DNA of 64,000 nt from the NCBI GenBank assembly GCA_017552615.1, contig JAFZPI010000008.1:62001-126000 (forward strand). The letters run 5' to 3'. The notes under the pieces are model-generated. The model was given only the letters and a program-made list of their open reading frames with translations. It did not search any database and had not been told where the DNA came from. Made by a program: the position numbers and the translations under genes. The DNA comes from Clostridia bacterium. Its GTDB lineage: Bacteria > Bacillota > Clostridia > Christensenellales > Aristaeellaceae. The stretch's first letter is position 1, and each line of letters opens with the position of its first letter. Below are positions 58,284 to 64,000 of this stretch, in pieces.

Positions 58284-59474
58284 ATGCAAAAGAATTGGAA
58301 ACGGATCCTGTGGAATATTACACTGGATCTCGTACTGACCGGAATCGCGTTATGTGTCTTCGCCCTGTTTCACCATGTCCTGCCGCGCGAGCAGGAGAGC
58401 GTGGGGATCGTGATCGCCAGGCCCACAGCCACCGCGACCGAAAGCGCGGTGAAAGCGGAAACGGAAGAGACCAAGAACTCAGTACCCGCGACGACCGATC
58501 GCGCGAAACCCGCTGAGACCACGAAACCCGAACCCACCGAATCGACCCGGAAAACCATTGACGCCCGGCCGGAAAGCGAAAAGAACAGTTACAACGGCAG
58601 CGGCCGGGGCAGGGCCAGGACCCGCCAGACAACAGGCAACAGTGAAAAAGGCGGCAGTGCGCTTTCCGATGTGTCAGGTGACGCTGAAACCGCCGCCGAC
58701 AGCTTGCCCATGAGCGAGAAGTTCGCGGACAAGTACACGGAAACAGTCACAGAGACCGCCAACAGCTATACAAGCCCGAATGTGTCGGTGACGGTGACGC
58801 AAAAGACAACTTCTGACGGACGGTGTACCTATTACCTGGCGGACATCTACCTGAAGGATATCACAAGCCTGCGCGCCGCGCTGGCCAATGACACCTACGG
58901 GTCCGGCTACAGGGCGGAGATCACAGACATGGCCGCGCTGAACAACGCGCTGTTGGCTGTGAACGGCGACTATTACGGAAACACCACCGAGGGCGTTGTC
59001 ATCCGCAACGGCGTGATTTATCGGGCGAACGAAACGGACTGTGACGTATGCGTGATCTACTATGACGGGACCATGCGGGTGATCCCCGGGAGTGATTTCA
59101 GCGTGGAGGACGCCATTGAGGACGGGGCATGGCAGGCCTGGACCTTCGGTCCGGCGCTCCTCGACAGCGACGGAAATGCCATCGCGAGGTTTGACTCGAC
59201 GCGCCGCCTGGTCTCGGCCAATCCGCGTACGGCCATTGGGTACTATGAGCCCGGACACTACTGCCTGGTCGTCGTGGACGGCCGCGGCGAGTCCGAGGGT
59301 ATGACCATGCAGGAACTTTCTCAGCTATTCGCATCCCTGGGCTGCACCGCGGCTTACAACCTGGATGGCGGGAACTCGTCCGTCATGGTGTGGAACGGAA
59401 TGGTGGTCAACGAACCTTCCGGCGGCGGACGGGCTTCGAGCGACGCGATCCTTATCACGGAGGTGACGGAATGA
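58284..59474 (+). CDS. Membrane-anchored phosphodiester glycosidase (NAGPA) family protein
   Basis: A 396-residue protein. One N-terminal membrane helix (about 9-30) acts as an anchor, then a Thr/Glu/Lys/Ser-rich linker (40-150). The NAGPA/DUF2233 domain (about 165-396) has LLAVNGDYYGN, GVVIRNGVIY, WTFGPALLDSDG, NPRTAIGYYEPGHYCLVVVDG and YNLDGGNSSVMVWNG. It is a paralogue of the 36.5-kb protein but is anchored instead of secreted. AAGGAG lies before the ATG at 58284. It is 4 bp after the repeat protein and overlaps the next small gene, so the three form an operon next to ftsZ. Confidence 0.85.
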   Translation: MQKNWKRILWNITLDLVLTGIALCVFALFHHVLPREQESVGIVIARPTATATESAVKAETEETKNSVPATTDRAKPAETTKPEPTESTRKTIDARPESEKNSYNGSGRGRARTRQTTGNSEKGGSALSDVSGDAETAADSLPMSEKFADKYTETVTETANSYTSPNVSVTVTQKTTSDGRCTYYLADIYLKDITSLRAALANDTYGSGYRAEITDMAALNNALLAVNGDYYGNTTEGVVIRNGVIYRANETDCDVCVIYYDGTMRVIPGSDFSVEDAIEDGAWQAWTFGPALLDSDGNAIARFDSTRRLVSANPRTAIGYYEPGHYCLVVVDGRGESEGMTMQELSQLFASLGCTAAYNLDGGNSSVMVWNGMVVNEPSGGGRASSDAILITEVTE

Positions 59475-59668
59475 TGCGCATCGTGAAAATGATCGCCAGC
59501 CACATGACAGTGATCCTGAGCCTGATGTTTGCGGTCTTCCTGGTACTGGACCAGTTCAACCCGATGATGAATTTTGTGGACAACACGATCTCCCGCTGGT
59601 TGCTCGTGATCCTCTGCCTCAGTGGCGTTACCCTCGCGGTGAGCACTTGGGCGGATCGCCGGTCATAA
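59471..59668 (+). CDS. Small two-helix membrane protein
   Basis: A 65-residue protein with two hydrophobic helices (about 10-27 and 42-60) joined by a polar loop with Asn and Asp. There are no recognised motifs. It starts at an ATG at 59471 (or 59474), which overlaps the glycosidase stop, with GGAGGTGACGGA upstream. So it is the last gene of the repeat-protein operon. Its position suggests a membrane helper or anchor for one of the two exported neighbours. Confidence 0.65.
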   Translation: MMRIVKMIASHMTVILSLMFAVFLVLDQFNPMMNFVDNTISRWLLVILCLSGVTLAVSTWADRRS

Positions 59669-59673
59669 AAGAC

Positions 59674-59702
59674 TTGCAGGGCTCCTCTCCCCGTGATATG
59701 AT
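59674..59702 (+). promoter_or_regulatory. Sigma-A promoter of the two GNAT genes
   Basis: TTGCAG at 59674-59679, 17-bp spacer, TATGAT at 59697-59702. The predicted transcript starts near 59709, just before the Shine-Dalgarno of the TTG start at 59723. Confidence 0.55.
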
Positions 59703-59722
59703 GCGCGTGGGAGGGGAGCTCT

Positions 59723-60241
59723 TTGGAGATATTCGAAATCTGCCGTGCCTGCGAGGCAGATTTGCCTGTGATGATGCAGATTTATGCCCGGGCCCGGGCC
59801 TTTATGGCCGAACAAGGCAATCCGAGACAGTGGGGCGCGACGGGATGGCCGCCGGAGGATGTGATCCGCCGGGACATTGCCGAGGTCCACAGCTATGTTT
59901 GTACGCTGAAGGGCCGCGTATGCGGCGCGTTCTTCTTTCTCTCGGGAGAGGATCCCGAGCCTTGTTATCGGCAAATTGAGGATGGCACCTGGATGGATCC
60001 CTCGCCCTACGGCGTGGTGCACCGCCTGGCGTCCGACGGCTCGGTGAAGGGCATTGGCCAGGCCTGCCTGGACTGGGCTTACGCACAGTGCGGCCACCTC
60101 CGAATCGATACGCATCCCGACAACATCCCCATGCAAAACCTGCTGGTGAAGTGCGGTTTCCGCCACTGCGGGATCATTCACGTAGCCCAGGATAACGACC
60201 CAAGGCTCGCGTTTGAAAAGACGGCGGGTTGGAAAGGTTGA
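59723..60241 (+). CDS. GNAT family N-acetyltransferase
   Basis: A 172-residue single-domain acetyltransferase. The start MEIFEICRACEADLPVMMQI is a typical GNAT beginning, with acetyl-CoA contacts at SVKGIGQACLDWAYAQ near residue 112 and HPDNIPMQNLLVKCGFRHCG near residue 130. A Cys-rich tendency (seven cysteines) is unusual. The start is a TTG at 59723 with GGAGGGG upstream. It is 12 bp ahead of a second GNAT gene. The substrate is unknown. Confidence 0.85.
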   Translation: MEIFEICRACEADLPVMMQIYARARAFMAEQGNPRQWGATGWPPEDVIRRDIAEVHSYVCTLKGRVCGAFFFLSGEDPEPCYRQIEDGTWMDPSPYGVVHRLASDGSVKGIGQACLDWAYAQCGHLRIDTHPDNIPMQNLLVKCGFRHCGIIHVAQDNDPRLAFEKTAGWKG

Positions 60242-60253
60242 GGTGGAGGCATA

Positions 60254-60664
60254 ATGGATCAGAATTTCAAAATCATTGAAGGCACAGACAAAATCAACCC
60301 CGATGAGGTTGTGAGGCTTCTCAGGATGACCTATTGGGCGAAAAACCGCTCCAAAGAGCTGATCGAGGAGGCCATGCGTCATTCTTCGTGCTACGGTGTC
60401 TATCTTGGAAACGAACAGAAACTCGTCGGATTTGCCAGGGTCATCAGCGACTATGCCACGACCTATTACCTGTGTGATGTGGTCATTGATCCGGCGTATC
60501 AGCGTCACGGTCTGGGGACGGCTTTGGTATCCTATATCGTTCAGTGGCCTACATTCAAAGGACTGAGGGGATTCCTGATCACAAGGGATGCTCATGCCCT
60601 TTATCGGAAGTTTGGGTTTGAGGTTGTCAATGACCGGGTCATGGTGAAACCCCCGACAAGATGA
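60254..60664 (+). CDS. GNAT family N-acetyltransferase
   Basis: A 136-residue compact GNAT with the acetyl-CoA loop DPAYQRHGLGTALVSYI near residues 80-96 and the closing ALYRKFGFEVVNDRVMV. This short form resembles the clostridial and Bacillus YjdJ/ElaA-like small acetyltransferases. GGTGGAGGC precedes the ATG at 60254. It forms a pair with the GNAT gene upstream. No terminator is recognisable. The substrate is unknown. Confidence 0.88.
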   Translation: MDQNFKIIEGTDKINPDEVVRLLRMTYWAKNRSKELIEEAMRHSSCYGVYLGNEQKLVGFARVISDYATTYYLCDVVIDPAYQRHGLGTALVSYIVQWPTFKGLRGFLITRDAHALYRKFGFEVVNDRVMVKPPTR

Positions 60665-60932
60665 TGCGGGAATGCCATCACAAAAACATCATACACAGAA
60701 ACCATCAATTGCCGTAGGGCGACATTCACAGTCGCCCCGGTCCCATTCTCCCCGACCTTCCACATCGGCAACTGATTGGAAATATCCACATGGAATTCAT
60801 CGGCAATGGCATGCAGTATCTCACGGTTTTTATGGATACCACATAGCCGTGATGGGCCAGCGGACCATGTAGCATGAACACGTTTCGGGTGATATTGTGA
60901 TGGTTGAACATGAAGATCCTGTTCCTTCGCCG
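60665..60932. other. Gene-free spacer with a small hairpin
   Basis: About 270 bp between the convergent GNAT and deformylase genes. It has a 7-bp hairpin GGGCGAC/GTCGCCC at 60717-60737 without a T tract. Open frames here lack Shine-Dalgarno sites and family resemblance. I see no gene or clear terminator. Confidence 0.5.
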
Positions 60933-61343
60933 CTAAATCAAAATACCGTTGCAATGATCAATTTCGTGCTGGATAATCTGTGCGGTAACCCCCTCAAAGG
61001 ACGCTGTTTTGTTTCTGAACGTCTGATCCTGATAAGCAACGATAATTTTCCGATACCGTTTTGTCTTTCGTATCCCCGCCAAGGACAGGCATCCCTCTTC
61101 AGTTTCGTATTCCCCTGATTTGGCGGTAATATGCGGGTTGACCATGACGATCTGCATAGGGCCGTTGCAGAACACAATGATACGCTTCCTTTCGCCGATC
61201 ATGTTAGCAGCCATACCCACGCAGCGATCCAGATTGGCCCGCAGGGTGTCCGTCAGGTCGGCGACGACCTGTAGGTCGGCTTCCGTGGCAGGCTCAGACT
61301 TTTGAGCAAGAAAGAACGGATCATGCACAATGGGACGAATCAT
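60933..61343 (-). CDS. def: Peptide deformylase
   Basis: A 136-residue metalloenzyme that removes the formyl group from nascent proteins. The three motifs are present: GVGMAANMIG-like (residues 42-50; the usual GxGLAAxQ glutamine is Asn), EGCLS (83-87, metal cysteine C85) and QHEIDHCNG (125-133, H126, E127, H130). It is short, with a clipped N-terminal half compared with the usual 150-190, like the small clostridial deformylases. AGGAGG lies before the ATG at 61343. A frameshifted Nudix gene is 55 bp upstream on the same strand. Confidence 0.93.
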   Translation of the reverse strand: MIRPIVHDPFFLAQKSEPATEADLQVVADLTDTLRANLDRCVGMAANMIGERKRIIVFCNGPMQIVMVNPHITAKSGEYETEEGCLSLAGIRKTKRYRKIIVAYQDQTFRNKTASFEGVTAQIIQHEIDHCNGILI

Positions 61344-61398
61344 AAAGCGCCTCCTGGATCAATCGTTCAAAGCTCTCCGCAAATCGTTTGCCGGCCCC

Positions 61399-61958
61399 TT
61401 AACGGTTTGCCCACGCATAGCAATAGGCTTGGGTTCGGGCTGCAAATGGTTCCGTCCGTAGCAGTTCTTTGATTTCTTCCTTCGTGTACCAGCCAGGGGT
61501 GATCTCCTCCGCATCCGAGGTGCTCTTGCGGAATTCCCCCTCAGCCACGCCAAAGACGCAGACGTTCCGTTCATTGGAAAAACCGACGGCGCTGTAGCTG
61601 TTGTCCAGGATATCGTCAATCCGCACGATTCGCAGTCCGGTTTTCTCCCACAGCTCACGTCTTGCTCTTTTTCCGGGCTCTCACCCGGATCGATCAGTCC
61701 GGCCGGGAAATTGTAGATCCACTGCGCCATGGCCATGCGGTATTCCCGGTTGACCAGGATGCGTTCCCCGCTTTCATCCGTCATAACCATGACCACGGCA
61801 TTCGGTTTCCTGTTCTGCAAATCATCAAGTGTTTGGATATTCCGATTCCGGCTGATCATCTCATAGGTCTTAGGATTACCTTCCGCAGTGATATAATCCA
61901 CATCATACCGGGTAATGAATTTGCCCTCGTGTGTCTTACGAATACCCTTAAACTCCAT
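61399..61958 (-). pseudogene. Nudix hydrolase broken by a frameshift in the Nudix box
   Basis: The ATG at 61958 (GAGGAATAAG upstream) opens a Nudix frame that reads AQWIYNFPAGLIDPGESPEK and then loses the family pattern. A one-base change of frame at AAAAAG (61667-61672) restores the box as ARRELWEKTGL and leads through IDDILDNSYSAVGFSNE and EITPGWYTKEEIKELL to a stop at 61399. With a -1 step the spacing of the Nudix consensus (E, seven residues, REL) is exact. The whole protein would be about 186 residues. It is either a real inactivation, a base missing in the assembly, or a frameshifted gene. Confidence 0.8.
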
Positions 61959-62181
61959 TTCTTATTCCTCCGAGCTGCATGCTGAATTATATGACACGTG
62001 CATAAAACAAACCCGTACTGGCTCGATGATTTCCTCCGGATTACAACGCTATTATACCATAAGACTTGCTGCTTTTCCATTCTGTCGTGGGCAAGAAAGC
62101 CATTCACACATCGCACAGGATATAGAGGGCGTTTTGTTCGGCAAATTGAAAACGTCGTATGGTTGCCGTGTTTGGACTTAA

Positions 62182-62221
62182 AAGAACCGTTCCCGATTCA
62201 TTCAGACTCGGAACGGTTCTT
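62182..62221 (-). terminator. Intrinsic terminator of the RsbU-like gene
   Basis: AAGAACCGTTCC and GGAACGGTTCTT form a perfect 12-bp stem with a 16-nt loop, followed on the minus strand by a short T run, about 30 bp after the stop at 62251. The remaining gap to 61958 contains the presumed Nudix promoter and no gene. Confidence 0.75.
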
Positions 62222-62250
62222 ATCGTTCAGCTCGTTGATTTGCTCTGTGA

Positions 62251-63915
62251 TTAAGAGTCTGCCTCTCCTGTCCCGTTGTATTTCAGCGCCAGCATGGTAA
62301 TGTCGTCAAACTGCGGGGCACTGCCCACAAAGTCGTCGACCTCGTGGCGGATGGTACGGAGCAGGGTCGTCGGCGAGGCGTCCGGATGTTGGTTCAGAGC
62401 CTGCAGCATACGTTCATTGCCGAAGAGCTCATTGTTCGCGTTGGTCGCTTCAGGGACGCCGTCCGTGTATACAAACAGGCTGTCACCGGGGTACAGCTGG
62501 AACTCATGCTCTTTGAAGCGGATGCCTTCGATCGTGGCCAGCGCGGGGGAATGACGGTAGACGACCAATTCAAATGTCTGGCCACAGCGGCACAGGGCGG
62601 GGTGCTCATGCCCGGCGTTGGCCGCGACGCCTTTCCCGGTGGACAGTTCGAGGATCGCAACCCATACCGTGACGAACAATTGCGCTTCATTGCCATCGCA
62701 GAGCTGTGCGTTCACGTTCTTCAGGATTTCCGCAGGGCTGTCCCCGCGCTGGGCGCGGTTCTTGATCAGGGTCTTGGAAATGACCATGAACAGGGCAGCA
62801 GGAACACCCTTGCCCGAAACATCCGCCATTACCATGCACAGGTGATCGTCATCCACCATGAAGAAATCGAAGAAATCGCCGCCCACTTCCTTGGCCGGAC
62901 TCATGCTGGCATAGAGTTCAAACTCTTTTCGGTCAGAGAAGTTGGGGAAAATCCTGGGCAGCATGTCCGCCTGGATGCGGGTCGCGATGGAGAGCTCGGA
63001 GCTGATCCGCTGCTTTTCCGCAGTCACAGTCTGCAGGTTGGACATATAGCCCTTCAGGCTGTCTGCAAGTTCGCTGATGTCGTTCGCGAGCGTGCGTGTC
63101 TCGTCGTGGGAACGGATATTGACCTGTTTGTAGTTCAGCTCGGCCGGATCGACATTTTCCTTCAGTTGCTGTACAAACTCGTCCGTCTGTCGGCTGATCC
63201 TGGTGATGGGACCCGTCACGCGCTTGTGGATGAAAACGATAAAGAGCAGAACCAGCAACGCCATCATACTCGCCGAGATGATCGCGGTGCGGCGCAGATA
63301 CTGATTCATGTTTTCGCGGATCTCGTTGATATCCAGATCTGTGCTGACGATGGCGACCGCTTTCCCGTCCTTGCTGAAGAGTACCCGGAAACAGGTCAAC
63401 ATATCGCCGTATTCTTCGGTGGAATTCTCGTAGAACTGGATCGCAGTACTCTTCTTCGTCAATGCCTTGATGAAGACCTGGCGCATTTCAAGGTCAAAAT
63501 CGCCTTCGCCGCAGGCTTCTCCCAGGTAACTGTAGACCTCTTCCTCGGCTTTCCCCTTGAGCTCAGCTTTCGTCGCGCCGTTGATGACATAGCACATGCT
63601 GTCGGGGTTTTTCAGGTCTTCAAAATACACGGCGTAGACATACGCAATCGAAGACTTCTCCTTGATCATGTTCAGGCCGTCACGGGTCCTTTGGTAGCCT
63701 TCGCCCATTTCGCCTGTCTGAATCGCCTCGGCGATATCATACTTGTCAAAGTATGATTCGGCGAGGCCCAGGATCGTTTCTGCGTACGCATAGTACCGTT
63801 CCGTGATTGTCTTCCTGAACTGCCTGTAACTGGTAAAGCCAAGCGCAAAGGTCAGCAGCAGCGTAAAAAGGATACAATAAACCGCGACCCTGTACTTCAG
63901 TCCAAACTTCTTCAT
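62251..63915 (-). CDS. Membrane-bound PP2C/RsbU-type phosphatase with HAMP domain
   Basis: A 554-residue sensor phosphatase. Two membrane helices (about 10-30 and 192-215) frame an outside sensor of about 160 residues. A HAMP linker follows (about 215-270), then a coiled region and a SpoIIE/RsbU phosphatase domain (about 330-545) with QADMLPRIFP, SPAKEVGGDFFDFF and MVMADVSGKGVPAALFM plus a late DDITMLALKY, the metal sites. Such proteins dephosphorylate anti-sigma antagonists in response to outside signals. The start ATG at 63915 overlaps the stop of an upstream frame. No partner kinase or antagonist is in the window. Confidence 0.93.
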   Translation of the reverse strand: MKKFGLKYRVAVYCILFTLLLTFALGFTSYRQFRKTITERYYAYAETILGLAESYFDKYDIAEAIQTGEMGEGYQRTRDGLNMIKEKSSIAYVYAVYFEDLKNPDSMCYVINGATKAELKGKAEEEVYSYLGEACGEGDFDLEMRQVFIKALTKKSTAIQFYENSTEEYGDMLTCFRVLFSKDGKAVAIVSTDLDINEIRENMNQYLRRTAIISASMMALLVLLFIVFIHKRVTGPITRISRQTDEFVQQLKENVDPAELNYKQVNIRSHDETRTLANDISELADSLKGYMSNLQTVTAEKQRISSELSIATRIQADMLPRIFPNFSDRKEFELYASMSPAKEVGGDFFDFFMVDDDHLCMVMADVSGKGVPAALFMVISKTLIKNRAQRGDSPAEILKNVNAQLCDGNEAQLFVTVWVAILELSTGKGVAANAGHEHPALCRCGQTFELVVYRHSPALATIEGIRFKEHEFQLYPGDSLFVYTDGVPEATNANNELFGNERMLQALNQHPDASPTTLLRTIRHEVDDFVGSAPQFDDITMLALKYNGTGEADS

Positions 63916-64000
63916 TCTTCACCATATCTCCCATATATTTCGCTGACAGACAGCAACACATCCAGGGGAAGCTTGATCCCGGACTTCTGCAGTGTGTCGA
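63912..64000 (-). CDS. C-terminal end of an unidentified gene upstream of the phosphatase
   Basis: From the window edge a minus-strand frame reads DTLQKSGIKLPLDVLLSVSE and ends with a TGA at 63914-63912 that overlaps the ATG of the phosphatase gene. The TGA/ATG overlap is the usual sign of translational coupling, so this is likely to be the tail of a real gene of the same operon. Only 28 residues are visible and the family cannot be told. An anti-sigma factor or antagonist would be expected by context. Confidence 0.5.
   Translation of the reverse strand, partial: DTLQKSGIKLPLDVLLSVSEIYGRYGEE

Noticed and set aside
60601-60954. A 117-codon minus-strand frame between the GNAT and deformylase genes
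   Set aside because: It overlaps the ends of both genes, has no Shine-Dalgarno and no recognisable domain.

Overview
The window is a chromosomal stretch of a Gram-positive (monoderm) anaerobe of the Bacillota, most likely class Clostridia. The evidence is a moderately high G+C content, Shine-Dalgarno sites of the GGAGG type with frequent TTG/GTG starts, sigma-A promoters with 17-bp spacers, the order tig-clpP-clpX-lon-engB, a LytR-CpsA-Psr protein, a FeoA-FeoA-FeoB locus with the small Cys-rich FeoB partner, a GlpA-like/GlpB-like/DUF1667 trio, a MurE of the meso-diaminopimelate type, and no outer-membrane genes. An uncultured Christensenellales-like lineage would fit, but that is inference. 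I see no rRNA, tRNA, CRISPR array, prophage or intact insertion sequence.

Layout. 1-2.8 kb: minus-strand accessory genes (two GNAT acetyltransferases, a methyltransferase, an unknown protein). 2.9-4.0 kb: an AT-richer island with two small exported proteins. 4.0-4.3 kb: a hairpin-rich spacer. 4.4-6.2 kb: a three-gene membrane-protein operon (DUF4234, DUF2752, YwaF-like). 6.2-9.5 kb: the ferrous iron uptake operon with two matching TTAG(N6)CTAA operator candidates. 9.6-13.3 kb: a damaged tandem GNAT gene, rlmD and an exported transglutaminase/LRR protein. 13.5-19.1 kb: a dipeptidase, then malQ-glgP for glycogen/maltodextrin breakdown. 19.1-22.5 kb: a promoter-driven operon coding for a MotA/TolQ/ExbB-type channel with a long cytoplasmic tail, a MotB/OmpA-type partner with a long coiled coil, and a small membrane protein. 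This resembles the ZorA-ZorB motor of Zorya anti-phage systems, but no known Zorya effector gene is beside it. It is the most interesting system here.

22.6-27.1 kb: glycerol-3-phosphate-type flavoprotein trio and a MATE exporter. 27.1-31.9 kb: a palindromic repeat, a small membrane protein, and a translationally coupled operon of an orphan histidine kinase, a glycosyltransferase and a beta-lactamase-fold hydrolase, closed by a second palindromic repeat. 31.9-35.6 kb: an LCP protein and a large polytopic GT39/ArnT-like protein. 35.6-38.2 kb: purC with a structured leader, an exported phosphodiester glycosidase and a zinc-ribbon membrane protein. 38.2-44.7 kb: trigger factor, ClpP, ClpX, Lon and EngB, the protein quality-control block. 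44.7-47.1 kb: a TlpA-like thioredoxin, a double zinc-ribbon protein and a metallophosphoesterase.

47.3-56.7 kb is a compact division and cell-wall cluster: mraZ, an FtsL-like gene, murE, mraY, murD, ftsQ/divIB, an ftsA homologue and ftsZ. rsmH, the division PBP, murF, ftsW, murG and murC are absent from it. 56.7-59.7 kb holds a proline/asparagine-repeat exported protein, a second phosphodiester glycosidase and a small membrane protein. 59.7-64 kb holds two GNATs, a peptide deformylase, a frameshifted Nudix hydrolase and a membrane-bound RsbU/SpoIIE-type phosphatase. Starts were chosen by Shine-Dalgarno position, so several genes begin inside the longest open frame.
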